Source: Micavibrio aeruginosavorus (lineage in GTDB: Bacteria > Pseudomonadota > Alphaproteobacteria > Micavibrionales > Micavibrionaceae). From it: a stretch of DNA of 64,000 nucleotides. This document shows positions 1-8,667 of the stretch, in pieces. The DNA lies in contig CP066681.1 of assembly GCA_016432265.1 (NCBI GenBank), positions 124,001 to 188,000 of the forward strand, given 5' to 3'. Within the stretch, counting starts at the first letter, position 1. The number at the start of each line of letters is the position of its first letter. The translations under genes and the position numbers were made by a program. A model generated the notes under the pieces. It saw only the letters and a list, made by a program, of their open reading frames with translations. It did not search any database and was not told where the DNA came from.

Positions 1-2306
1 GCTGCGGACTTAAGCCGTGCACGGATCAGCGAGCGCAATATATAACGGCAAGCAGAGAACAGCGCGGCCCTTGTCTGCGACTCGCCCCAACTTGCTTTAA
101 AGCTTCCAGCGTAAAGCAATGTTACGCCTTGCGAGTCGCAAAAACCCTTGGTGGCTTGATCGAGTTCCTCAAACCCCTCTACCAGGTAGATAATATTCTG
201 CGGATCTACTTTAGAATCCTGCAGCCAGTCGAGATCGCCGGGATAAACCTTGCCCTGCGGGCCGTTAACATACTGCACACAAATATTACGGTGGGCACCC
301 TTCGTTATAAGACTTACGGGAACAAGCAGGGATTTTGCCAAATACGCAAAAAACCTTACCAAGTGCTTGATGTCATGCCGCCACAGCCTGAGAGGCATCG
401 TAAACCGCAACCGTACATCGGCGGGGCGCACCAGTCTTGAGAACACGTCAGATTGCGGTGTTCTCGCCAGATAAAGAGACCTAAAGCGGGAGCCTGATTT
501 CAATACGTAATGCGCCATCAGCAATTGTGCGGCAACCAGCGATCCAGCCTGATCAACGATATAACGGGAAAAATAACTCATCCAGTCGTCTTCACGGATA
601 ATGCAGCCGGGCACGGTTGATGGGTAATCATCTTGGGCGCCAATATAATGCTGGTACAAAGAGCGCAGGATATTGTTCCAGTCAGTAAAAATGTGATGTT
701 CCTGCCCGTTACGGTAATCTCCCACATCGTCCGGGCATTGCCGGATATCAACCCAGCGCGATGCCGCCTTGTGCCACGGGGAATCGGCTCTTGTCTGCGC
801 AAGCGTGATGGAAACACGATAACCAAGCACGCGGTGAAACAAGGCAGAAAAAAGCAGTTGCGGCGACATGCCGTCGGCAGCGAAAGAAACCTCTCTGGCA
901 GGAAATTGCGGAAGACGCGCAGGCTCGGCAAACCCGCCCACAAATTCAGGCGGCACGAAAACGTCATCCAAACCCCGCGAGAAAAAACGACGACGTTCGT
1001 AAACCGCCATTTTAATGCGGGCCAAGGCATAAAGCGGCCAGACCTTTATGAAATACAGGCTGCGATCACGGCGTTCCACGTCAGTTTCGGCCTTTTTTAC
1101 CCAGCGCCATGAGGGAATCTCTCCCGACCAAGGGCGGCAAATATTCAGAAATTTATTCCAGCCCTTCTTTTCCACATCCGGAATATGAAAGTCATAGCCG
1201 CAATAGGCGATCTCATAAGCGAAATAATTTTCGAGCAGAGCCTGTTCGTGCCGTGGAAGACGCTCCTTCCAACGCTCGACTACATGGCGGCTAGGCCCCA
1301 CAGCGACGGCTTGCGCCCCATTCTCAAGCGGGCCGTTCGTCACCTTTTGATAACGGTTGCTATACGCGCCCGTGCCGGCCCAGGGCCGCCCCATCATACG
1401 CGCCTTGTAATCGTTGCCCGCTTCGATCCATTCAGGATCCGGATCGACGTGCAGCGCACTACAAACCGCCTTCATAGTCGGCACAAAAGCCGTATTGAAA
1501 TCCTCGTTCCGTAGAAAAAGCCAGTTTTCCGGGTGCTCCCGCCATTTGCGCAACAAATCTCTATAGGCCGCCACCTGATAAAGCAGGCACAAGTGAGCCG
1601 GGCCTTCATCCAAAGTTACCCGATCTCGGCACAAGCCTCCCAAGACCCGCATAAACGTCCCCTTATGCAGATCATAATTATTGCCAAGCTCATTCACCAT
1701 CTGGTGCTTGGTCGAAGCGTATTGCGCGCGCGGATCGCGCAATAGCGCAAGCGTCACCATATAAGGGAAGTCGGCGCGCGCCCAGTCAATCAGGCGGCCC
1801 GAGAATCCTTGCAGCATATCCTCGCCGCTCTCAGAAACAGCGTCATTTATCATGATATATAAGGCACGCGACAGGTCAAAGCCGCGGCACAACGCATAAG
1901 CTGCATAAGCATGCAGAATCAGATCGCGCCGGGATATGTTGCCCTCCCCGTCAAGCCTGTCGTCGATGAGCGCGCGATAACGCGCACGATCAAACGGGGC
2001 GCTTATATCACCGCCGATCTTCGTGATGACGACGCCGCAATCCCCTACCGGATCCTGGTAGAGGAAACGAAAATACGACCCTTGGGCTATGAAATCGCGG
2101 GCTTCATGCTTGCTGATCGAATCCCTACCCGGGAAGAACCGTCCCCAGTAAGAATACACGTAATGGACAAGCGGGCAGGTAACGACCTGCTGGTGCCTGT
2201 CGAACAGGCATTGGAAAAAATTACTGCCGGCGCGCCCCCCATGATCAAGAAGCAGCACCAAGTTGACTCTGCTACAAAATTGATTGATCGAATCTGCTTC
2301 AGTCAT
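1..2306 (-). CDS. Large sulfotransferase-fold protein with a C-terminal glycosyltransferase-like part (partial, runs off the left edge)
   Basis: The reverse strand stays open without a stop from an ATG at 2306 to the first base, giving at least 768 residues; the C-terminus lies outside the window. The N-terminus has a PAPS-binding 5' loop of the sulfotransferase superfamily (GGRAGSNFFQCLFDRH, about residues 23-38) and, near residue 190, a matching 3'-phosphate motif (RDPRAQYAS). About 430 residues onward belong to a different, less recognisable part; its last visible stretch (QYVNGPQGKVYPGDLDWL and following) resembles GT-B-type capsule or LPS proteins. The ATG overlaps the upstream stop as ATGA, so it is co-translated with the cytidylyltransferase. 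It occupies the place where a kinase or transferase would be expected in a phosphoramidate operon. Substrate unknown: it may sulfate a glycan or be the decorating transferase of this operon. Reading frame certain, function inferred. Confidence 0.8.
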   Translation of the reverse strand, partial: MTEADSINQFCSRVNLVLLLDHGGRAGSNFFQCLFDRHQQVVTCPLVHYVYSYWGRFFPGRDSISKHEARDFIAQGSYFRFLYQDPVGDCGVVITKIGGDISAPFDRARYRALIDDRLDGEGNISRRDLILHAYAAYALCRGFDLSRALYIMINDAVSESGEDMLQGFSGRLIDWARADFPYMVTLALLRDPRAQYASTKHQMVNELGNNYDLHKGTFMRVLGGLCRDRVTLDEGPAHLCLLYQVAAYRDLLRKWREHPENWLFLRNEDFNTAFVPTMKAVCSALHVDPDPEWIEAGNDYKARMMGRPWAGTGAYSNRYQKVTNGPLENGAQAVAVGPSRHVVERWKERLPRHEQALLENYFAYEIAYCGYDFHIPDVEKKGWNKFLNICRPWSGEIPSWRWVKKAETDVERRDRSLYFIKVWPLYALARIKMAVYERRRFFSRGLDDVFVPPEFVGGFAEPARLPQFPAREVSFAADGMSPQLLFSALFHRVLGYRVSITLAQTRADSPWHKAASRWVDIRQCPDDVGDYRNGQEHHIFTDWNNILRSLYQHYIGAQDDYPSTVPGCIIREDDWMSYFSRYIVDQAGSLVAAQLLMAHYVLKSGSRFRSLYLARTPQSDVFSRLVRPADVRLRFTMPLRLWRHDIKHLVRFFAYLAKSLLVPVSLITKGAHRNICVQYVNGPQGKVYPGDLDWLQDSKVDPQNIIYLVEGFEELDQATKGFCDSQGVTLLYAGSFKASWGESQTRAALFSACRYILRSLIRARLKSA

Positions 2307-3052
2307 GCCCCGAACCAAGGCCCAAAACGGCCCTCTTTTGCCCATGTTTCATACAGCAGAAGATCGCCTTCCTGATCCATCTCCCCCCATTGGCCGGAAA
2401 CCGGAACGCCGTGCACGGGATAGCCAGACTCGATCATATGTTGCAGCAATGGCGTTACGCTCAACTTTGCCACACGTTCTGGCGGGAGACGCTCCAGAAT
2501 GTTCTCCGCCACGCGCCACGACGCCGGCGTGAACTTGAACAGCCCCATATATTGCCCTTGTATGTCTTCTATAGAAACGGCCCTGTTCCCAATCTCCTGA
2601 ATTAAACCGTCCCGAATGCGGAACGATTCAGCATCCGCCAGAACATCGGCGAACCGGGCGCGCCAAAGATCGTGCCATTGCCGGTCGTAGGTGAGGGCGA
2701 ACTCGTTCCTGTCCTGCATCAAACTCCGGATAATTTCAGGAGAAACAAAGATATCGCTATAGCAAACAATCACGTCATCGCGACCCAGCCAGTCAGCAGC
2801 CGCACACAGGGAACAAACCATGTTAGTGTTTGCCCATTCCGGATTATGGAAGGTCGGCAGCCCCAAATAGTCGAATTTGTCCCTGCGGTAACCCGTAATC
2901 ACGGCAATATCATGAATGCCGGACAATCGCAGGGAAGACATCATTCGCTCCACCAGCGTTTTTCCGCAAAGCGGGATCAGCCCTTTTGGGCATTCCTCGG
3001 TCAGGGATTTCATGCGACTGCCCCGTCCGGCAGCCAGAATTACAGCTCTCAT
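2303..3052 (-). CDS. Cytidylyltransferase-like nucleotidyltransferase (candidate CTP:phosphoglutamine cytidylyltransferase)
   Basis: This 249-residue protein begins with the nucleotidyltransferase signature MRAVILAAGRGSRM and continues with a CPKGLIPLCGK motif. The segment FHNPEWANTNMVCSL is typical of the LicC/phosphocholine cytidylyltransferase subgroup. The start at 3052 is chosen because the ATG overlaps the stop of the preceding gene (ATGA) and begins directly with the nucleotide-binding strand; an upstream in-frame extension lacks family homology. In C. jejuni the equivalent Cj1416 activates phosphoglutamine with CTP, giving the diphosphoramidate precursor. Here it lies between an amidohydrolase and a sulfotransferase-like gene, with 4-base overlaps on both sides. 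The nucleotidyltransferase assignment is secure; the specific substrate rests on synteny. Confidence 0.85.
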   Translation of the reverse strand: MRAVILAAGRGSRMKSLTEECPKGLIPLCGKTLVERMMSSLRLSGIHDIAVITGYRRDKFDYLGLPTFHNPEWANTNMVCSLCAAADWLGRDDVIVCYSDIFVSPEIIRSLMQDRNEFALTYDRQWHDLWRARFADVLADAESFRIRDGLIQEIGNRAVSIEDIQGQYMGLFKFTPASWRVAENILERLPPERVAKLSVTPLLQHMIESGYPVHGVPVSGQWGEMDQEGDLLLYETWAKEGRFGPWFGA

Positions 3053-3642
3053 GATAGAAACACCTCCTGAAATAAATCGACATCTTCCTGATCCGGTGCT
3101 GTCTCGCGCTCCGGATGCCACATAACGCCCCGCCACGGCAATACATCATGACGCAACGACTCGACCGTACCATCACCGCCCGCCCTGTGCTCAACACTGA
3201 ACCCTGGTGCCAACGCCGCCAACGCATAGTTATGGTAGCTATTGACGGTACGCCCGTTATCCAGCTTATGCCGGGTGCCGACGTGCCCCACAACGGTCTG
3301 CAAAGTTCCGCCCTCGTGCACGTTCATGAATTGCAACCCGCGGCACACGCCCAGCACGGGCAACCCCTCTTTCTTGCTCTGCTCAAGCATGAAGGATTCG
3401 ACTTCGTCGCGTTCCGGAGCGTCGCCGCCGTATTTTACCAGGTCGTTCCCTCCGGACAGAATAAATCCCGCCACAGGCACCTGCCGCAGCAAATCGCGGA
3501 CAGCCACTACGTTATTCGGCAGGGGCAAAGCCACCAACCCGGCAGCCGCAAGAAACCCGTGCCATTCCTGTGCCAGAGCATCCCGGCGCTCCGGGTAGGT
3601 CTTGTTGACAATCACGCGCTGGCTGATTCCGACGATCTTCAC
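3049..3642 (-). CDS. Class I glutamine amidotransferase / peptidase C26 family (candidate gamma-glutamyl-CDP-amidate hydrolase)
   Basis: The protein (197 residues from GTG at 3642) is a stand-alone class I glutaminase domain. The nucleophile Cys is at about 100 in LGVCRGLQF, and the His-Glu pair at about 176/178 in MWHPERE. The oxyanion segment ILSGGNDL resembles gamma-glutamyl-GABA hydrolases. The GTG is chosen because it overlaps the upstream TGA (GTGA), as with the other genes of this operon; a TTG at 3672 is possible but unsupported. In C. jejuni Cj1417 removes glutamate from gamma-glutamyl-CDP-amidate, releasing cytidine diphosphoramidate. The flanking kinase-like and cytidylyltransferase genes make that role the best reading. 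A generic gamma-glutamyl hydrolase is the alternative. Confidence 0.85.
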   Translation of the reverse strand: MKIVGISQRVIVNKTYPERRDALAQEWHGFLAAAGLVALPLPNNVVAVRDLLRQVPVAGFILSGGNDLVKYGGDAPERDEVESFMLEQSKKEGLPVLGVCRGLQFMNVHEGGTLQTVVGHVGTRHKLDNGRTVNSYHNYALAALAPGFSVEHRAGGDGTVESLRHDVLPWRGVMWHPERETAPDQEDVDLFQEVFLS

Positions 3643-6032
3643 GACAAAATGGTTACCCGCTTCCCGGCACAATCAATATCGAGAGAACGCGCGGCGCTCC
3701 AGCTCTGAAACAGGCGTTCCCCCACACCAATCACGGCTGGCAGGTTAAGCTCCATCGCCCGCACCGCCATATGCGAATTCGGGCCGCCGTAGCAGGTGAC
3801 GAAACCTTTGATCCCCGAACCCAGTATCCAGTCATATCCCGGATCGGCGTTCGTAATCAGTGCGATCTTGCCGTTCAGATCTCTGTGGTGGGTGGTCTGG
3901 TCGACCATCACGCAATTGCCTTGCGTATGCCCCAAAGTAATAAAATTAGGCGTGCTGTTTACCTGCTCGAAGCACCATAGATCATCCTTCGATCGTATCA
4001 GGTGCGGCAAGGTCGTTTGCAATGTCAGTTCATAATCCTGTCTTCCGGCCTCAATGGAACGCTTCATCAGGCGCTCGAGCGGTTCCGAGTATGAGTAGTT
4101 GCCCAGCAAGGTCTGGAAATTAAGGTAGGAGAGGTCGTCCCGGCTAAAACCATGATCATGGCCAACGACCATCAACTCCTTCAGAATTTCATTGATCGAC
4201 CAGCTAAAGACGAATTTGCCGTATTCACGGCCTTCGATCGCGGCTTTAAAGAAACGGAACAGACTTTCACTGGTATGCTGCAAGCCATGATCGTTCAACA
4301 TTTGCTGCGTCAGCCTGTCTTCCTCACCCGTCAGGTGGAATCCTTTAACCGCCTCTTCTGCGGCACTGCTCCTGCCCCATTCAAAATACTGATCGGCGGC
4401 TTCGGCGTAGCTTTCTGATAGAATTTCATAAGTTCCAGGTCGCAGATGACCGTAACGATCAAGAAACGTTTCCTTATCAAGCAAGGCGAGGTCGCGCTTC
4501 AGGTTACCGCCGATCGTTTCCAGAGATTGCCAGAAGTCCTCATATCTCTGCGGCGAGAGAATTGCCTCGTCGCGCATGGATTGCAGGAACTGGGTCGCAA
4601 CAAACGCCGCGCGCGCTAGCCCGGCAAAGGCCAGCGTTCCATAGCGTTTGCAATCTTCGGCCAGCCAGAACACCTTGTCATAGGAAGTGTAATCGCCTTG
4701 ACGGATCTTACGTTGCCTTTGCTTCAAGATGTCGATCTTGCCGCGATCAACCCGCCATTCGCCGGTCTCAGGGTGGGTCATGCGATTGGTAAGGTCGCGT
4801 AACGCCAAAGATAACTCGGCGATTTCAACGTCACTAAAGCCGTGATCCTTCAGACGGTTGATTTTATGGTGCAAATCCGGCGTGTAGCAGGAAAAGACGA
4901 TATCAAACTCAATCTTGTCATGCAGTTCAGGCTGCGCATCCAGGCGGCCTATATAATACCCTACCAGCTTTTCGGCCAGACGGTCTGACACCATTTTGGG
5001 TATAAAGGAATGAAAGCTTGCCCGGACATCAATAAAAGGACTGCCGGCCAAAGAGTAAAGCAATGGGACGCTGCGCAGATTCTTGTAGCCGTATTTATCG
5101 CGCTGGTAAGCCCATATCCTGTCTGTGATCATCTCCTTATACAAGGAGAGCGCCAGAGGCCTCGGGCGCAAGCCAATCATCTCGGCCGGGTTCCAGTCCG
5201 GCATGTTGCCGAGCACGGTACTGCCCCCTGCCACGTAGGGAATCCGGCGGTTGAGCCTTTCAACCAGTCGTGTGGCATCATCAAGCGCCTGACGCTGACG
5301 ATCCCAGAGATCAACGCTACCCGTTTTCTTCAAAACCAGCGGCCGCACCTGGAACAAGACCGGGGCGCCCTTATCCGTCAGTGCAAATTCAATATCGAGG
5401 AACCCGTAACCGCAGATTTCTTCCAGTTCACGGCAAAGCGACAAAACCGGCCGCATGAGTTCAGGTGCCAGATCCTGACGCTCACGGTGAACGTAAAGCG
5501 TCCGCCCTTCCTGACCGGAACCGGATGTCGTCGCAGCGGTATCGCTGCCTTCACAGTAATCAATCACATAGTAAGGCGCCTGATTATTGGGATCGCAGGT
5601 AAAAGCCACACCGCTGGCCCTGGCGTTCATCAACATAGGCTGCACAAAAACCATGTCGCCCGCGTGCCCCGCCCCGTAAGAAGCGATAACACGTTCAATC
5701 GCCCCTTTAAGGGATTGGCGCCCCACAACCCCGGCCACGCTTTCAAACGCCCCCGCCATTGAGGCCTGCTCGCTGTCCTCGGCGGCAGCGCTGGAGCGCA
5801 CAATCAGCGGCTGTGTTGAGAAAGGCTGCGCCTGAACGGCAGAGAGAATGTCGTCCTGCCCCTTGCGCCAGTCAGAAACCAGGAAAGCATATTGCGGAAG
5901 GACATCTGCGCTTCGCAGAACGCCCTGAAGCGCCGCCAAAACCTGCGCCTTATTCTTGCCGACAAAGAATGAGGGCGCCTGAGCAACGACCTCGTCAGCA
6001 CATGCTGCCGCTACGCTCAACCCCATACTCAT
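3639..6032 (-). CDS. PEP-synthase/rifampin-phosphotransferase-like dikinase without PEP barrel (candidate L-glutamine kinase)
   Basis: The 797-residue protein has an N-terminal ATP-grasp-like PPDK domain (IVRSSAAAEDSEQASMAGAF near residues 77-96, a VDLWDR linker after about 240), a long helical middle domain and a C-terminal swivelling phosphohistidine domain. In that domain GGPNSHMAVRAMELNLPAVIGVG places the phospho-acceptor His at about 754. The protein ends there: the PEP/pyruvate-binding TIM barrel of true PEP synthase is absent, so it should phosphorylate something other than pyruvate. Rifampin phosphotransferase and the Campylobacter glutamine kinase Cj1418 have this layout. Neighbouring genes of the same phosphoramidate pathway favour glutamine kinase: ATP to AMP and phosphate with glutamine amide-N phosphorylation. 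Both ends overlap neighbours by 4 bases (ATGA, GTGA). Confidence 0.8.
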   Translation of the reverse strand: MSMGLSVAAACADEVVAQAPSFFVGKNKAQVLAALQGVLRSADVLPQYAFLVSDWRKGQDDILSAVQAQPFSTQPLIVRSSAAAEDSEQASMAGAFESVAGVVGRQSLKGAIERVIASYGAGHAGDMVFVQPMLMNARASGVAFTCDPNNQAPYYVIDYCEGSDTAATTSGSGQEGRTLYVHRERQDLAPELMRPVLSLCRELEEICGYGFLDIEFALTDKGAPVLFQVRPLVLKKTGSVDLWDRQRQALDDATRLVERLNRRIPYVAGGSTVLGNMPDWNPAEMIGLRPRPLALSLYKEMITDRIWAYQRDKYGYKNLRSVPLLYSLAGSPFIDVRASFHSFIPKMVSDRLAEKLVGYYIGRLDAQPELHDKIEFDIVFSCYTPDLHHKINRLKDHGFSDVEIAELSLALRDLTNRMTHPETGEWRVDRGKIDILKQRQRKIRQGDYTSYDKVFWLAEDCKRYGTLAFAGLARAAFVATQFLQSMRDEAILSPQRYEDFWQSLETIGGNLKRDLALLDKETFLDRYGHLRPGTYEILSESYAEAADQYFEWGRSSAAEEAVKGFHLTGEEDRLTQQMLNDHGLQHTSESLFRFFKAAIEGREYGKFVFSWSINEILKELMVVGHDHGFSRDDLSYLNFQTLLGNYSYSEPLERLMKRSIEAGRQDYELTLQTTLPHLIRSKDDLWCFEQVNSTPNFITLGHTQGNCVMVDQTTHHRDLNGKIALITNADPGYDWILGSGIKGFVTCYGGPNSHMAVRAMELNLPAVIGVGERLFQSWSAARSLDIDCAGKRVTILS

Positions 6033-6751
6033 ACCTTCCGACAGCGCATAAACAAACGATGATTCTCGGGGCCCGAAGGCGCCTCATAACGATCGTCAAC
6101 CGTAAAGAGTTCCTCCAGAACCCTGGCTGCCTCCAGCGCGTGAACGTAATGCTGGTAATCTTCTTGCTCGGGACGATACTGGAAGCTGGTCGATTCGTAG
6201 AAGAGTTGCCCGCCCGGTTTCAAAATATCGCGAATTTTACCGAAAAACAGCTCTGCGGAACTGCGCTGATTTTTATCAGAAGTGAAAAAGGAAGCGAGAG
6301 TGAAAACCGTATCGTAAAGGCAGGGCGCCTGAAAATCTTCAAACTTCTGGGCAAAAAAACGCACCTTGTCGCGCACACCAAGATAATCCGCCGTGTATTC
6401 GCCGATCCGGCACAGCTCGGGTACCGGCTCAACACCGTGCGCCGCTTTGACATGCAGGGCAAATTCCGTAACGAAGAAACCGTAATTGCTGCCAATATCC
6501 AGCACAACGCTCTCAGGCTGGAAATAGCGCTCCAATCCGTATTCCCGAATCCTTTTTTCAACAGACCAGCGCAATCCCTCAAAACCTATCCTCTCGTAAC
6601 TCTGATAAGGGCGGCCTTTAGCGTTGGCAAACTTCATATAGCTCATCGGGTTGGTTTTTTGCTCGGTTTCCAGTTCGCGATGGATCAGGGCGTGCAACCC
6701 CTCTTGCGAGAGAGAAGCAGAAGAAGGCTGGGAAAGACTTGTTTTTGACAT
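6029..6751 (-). CDS. SAM-dependent methyltransferase, first gene of the leftward operon
   Basis: The class I methyltransferase fold is shown by the SAM-binding motif SVVLDIGSNYGFF, an acidic loop after it (GVEPVPE) and a later ILKPGGQLFYES strand. It is 240 residues from the ATG at 6751, which is preceded by GGAA about ten bases upstream; a further TTG four codons upstream is less likely. It leads the operon and overlaps the kinase-like gene by 4 bases. In C. jejuni, genes at this position (Cj1419/Cj1420) are methyltransferases assigned to O-methylation of the phosphoramidate. The exact acceptor cannot be read from the sequence. Confidence 0.85.
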   Translation of the reverse strand: MSKTSLSQPSSASLSQEGLHALIHRELETEQKTNPMSYMKFANAKGRPYQSYERIGFEGLRWSVEKRIREYGLERYFQPESVVLDIGSNYGFFVTEFALHVKAAHGVEPVPELCRIGEYTADYLGVRDKVRFFAQKFEDFQAPCLYDTVFTLASFFTSDKNQRSSAELFFGKIRDILKPGGQLFYESTSFQYRPEQEDYQHYVHALEAARVLEELFTVDDRYEAPSGPENHRLFMRCRKV

Positions 6752-6806
6752 AATATATTCCAATCTGATGTACTGCAGACATTTTGACTGTGCAGATTCT
6801 TTTATT

Positions 6807-6836
6807 GTCGTACTCAGTCGCCCGGTTCAGTGTCAA
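6807..6836 (-). promoter_or_regulatory. Candidate sigma70-type promoter of the leftward phosphoramidate-like operon
   Basis: On the reverse strand a perfect -35 hexamer TTGACA (6836-6831) is followed after 18 bases by a weak -10, TACGAC (6812-6807), in the 200-base divergent gap between 6751 and 6952. The -10 match is poor, so this is tentative. No clear matching promoter was seen for the rightward operon. Confidence 0.4.
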
Positions 6837-6951
6837 GTTGTTAATTCCTTATGCTGCCTTGGTTTTATTGACCTGAAAAGGCAAGTACACTACAAACCGG
6901 AAGGAAGATGCCAAGGTATAGTTTCTTATTGGATATGGAAATTATTAAGTC

Positions 6952-7692
6952 ATGAAAGTTACTGCCACCATCGAAGCGCGTATGGGTGCCACGCGCCTGC
7001 CCGGCAAGGTCATGTTGCCATTTGGCGGACTACCCATGTTGCAGCGTAAAATAGAGCGCGTGGCACGGTGTCGTACTGTCAACGCCATCAAAGTCCTGAC
7101 CACCATTAACCCGGTCAACCAGATCATCGAAGATATGTGCCACCGCATCGACTGCCCGGTGTTTCGCGGCAGCGAGGAAGACGTACTGGATCGCGTCCTG
7201 CAAGGCACAGCAGACGAAAATCCCGACATCATCGTGCAGCTAACCGGCGACAACCCTCTGATCGACCCTGACCTGATCGATCAAACCGTACAACACCTGA
7301 TCGATCACAATCTGGATCTGGCGTCAAATTCATTGACGCAAAGAGTACTGATTGGCCTGAATGTCAGATGTTTTAAAAGAAAGGCCCTTCAGCGGGCGGA
7401 TCAGCTCTGCAAAGACCCGATGATCCGCGTTCACGGCGGCTATTACATTCAATTGCACCCTGACGACTTCAAGATTGGCGAACCTCCGGTCGATCCGCGC
7501 TATATCGTCAGCGACATCCGTCTGACAGTTGACGAACCCAGGGATTATGAGCTGGCACGCCGTGTTTTTGAAACCCTGCACGCGACCAAGCCTGCTTTCG
7601 GGGCCGATGATATCCTTGATCTTTTTGCGCGTTTTCCCGAATGGAAAAAAATCAACGCCAGCGTGCAGCAAAAAAAACCGGGAGAAGGCTGA
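6952..7692 (+). CDS. SpsF/NeuA-type cytidylyltransferase (CMP-sugar synthetase-like)
   Basis: The 246-residue protein opens with TATIEARMGATRLPGK, the nucleotide-binding signature of the acylneuraminate cytidylyltransferase family in its SpsF-like form. VQLTGDNPLIDPDLID, the metal-binding/acceptor segment, follows at about 100. It is the first gene of the rightward operon, and its stop is immediately followed by the next ATG at 7693. It probably activates an acidic or unusual sugar with CTP for surface glycan assembly. The sugar cannot be named: no complete nonulosonate synthase/epimerase pair (NeuB/NeuC) is present in the window. Confidence 0.8.
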   Translation: MKVTATIEARMGATRLPGKVMLPFGGLPMLQRKIERVARCRTVNAIKVLTTINPVNQIIEDMCHRIDCPVFRGSEEDVLDRVLQGTADENPDIIVQLTGDNPLIDPDLIDQTVQHLIDHNLDLASNSLTQRVLIGLNVRCFKRKALQRADQLCKDPMIRVHGGYYIQLHPDDFKIGEPPVDPRYIVSDIRLTVDEPRDYELARRVFETLHATKPAFGADDILDLFARFPEWKKINASVQQKKPGEG

Positions 7693-8667
7693 ATGACAAA
7701 CCGCCCGGCCCTTAAGGCTGCCGTGATAGGTGGCGGCTTGATGGGGGTTTTGATGGACACTCCCGAAAACGTGCCGCCCCTCACTCACGCGGGCGGTTTT
7801 CTTCAGCACCCCGATTACGATCTGAAGGCAATTTGCGAGCCCCACCCCTCGCCCAGCCTGCAGAATTGGCCCTGCAAGCTATACACCGCCCTTGACGACC
7901 TTCTGAGAGAAGAAAAGCTGGATATCGTCAGCATCGCTGTGCCTAAAGAGCAACAACCCTCAATACTGACCCAGCTTCTGGACTCCGGCTTGCAAGCCGT
8001 CATAGCCGAAAAGCCCCTGGCTCCGACTCTGGCGGAGGCCTGCGCCTTGCGCGACCTTTACCAGGAAGCTGGTATCCCCTTGCTTGTGAACTTACCGCGC
8101 CGTTATTCTCTTATGTATCAGGATTTCGCGAAAAAATTCAGAACCGGAGAGGAACATGCCTTGTGCGCCACGCTTTACTATGGCAAAGGGTTGATCCATA
8201 ACGGCATCCACGGCATCGATCTGGCGCGACTGCTGTTTGGAGAGGTGATCGAAGCACGCCCCCTGTTTGCCCGCCCCGATGTTTTTGCTGAAGACCCCTC
8301 GATCAGCGCATTTCTGCGACTTGAGCATTGCAGCCAGTTTCACCTCAACGCACTGGACGATAACCGCTTTACTTGCTTCGAACTCGACATCATAACAGAT
8401 TCTGGGCGCTATATCGTCACCAACGACCACCGCACTCTGCAAACGTCAGCTGTGTGTGACCATACCGGCATCCCCCTAGGCAAGCGTTTGATCAGCACGG
8501 GCAGTCGTCCGACCGATTACGAGCAGTCGATCATGTTCTTGCTGGATAACGCCCGCGATGTAATAGGCGGCAAGGCCGCGCCGTTATGCTCTGCCGCCAC
8601 CATCTGCGATTCGCACGCCGTAATCCAGCAAATACGCGACAAAGCGCGAGGTAACTATTTTGTCTGA
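7693..8667 (+). CDS. Gfo/Idh/MocA-family NAD(P)-dependent oxidoreductase
   Basis: The 324-residue protein carries an N-terminal Rossmann motif (AAVIGGGLMGVLM) and the family's conserved AEKPLAPT strand-turn near residue 100. A helix-rich C-terminal substrate domain follows. Members act on nucleotide sugars or free sugars. The fused position directly behind the cytidylyltransferase (no spacer) and the 8-base overlap with the next gene point to a step in making the activated sugar. Oxidation versus reduction and the substrate are not determinable. Confidence 0.85.
   Translation: MTNRPALKAAVIGGGLMGVLMDTPENVPPLTHAGGFLQHPDYDLKAICEPHPSPSLQNWPCKLYTALDDLLREEKLDIVSIAVPKEQQPSILTQLLDSGLQAVIAEKPLAPTLAEACALRDLYQEAGIPLLVNLPRRYSLMYQDFAKKFRTGEEHALCATLYYGKGLIHNGIHGIDLARLLFGEVIEARPLFARPDVFAEDPSISAFLRLEHCSQFHLNALDDNRFTCFELDIITDSGRYIVTNDHRTLQTSAVCDHTGIPLGKRLISTGSRPTDYEQSIMFLLDNARDVIGGKAAPLCSAATICDSHAVIQQIRDKARGNYFV

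Noticed and set aside
129..2532. Several rightward open frames (for example 633-1112, 1911-2375)
   Set aside because: They lie opposite the continuous leftward sulfotransferase-like frame, which has motifs and translational coupling; the rightward frames have no homology or ribosome-binding sites.
5010..6748. Long rightward frames of 250 and 329 codons
   Set aside because: They are antisense to the dikinase and methyltransferase genes and show no domain features.
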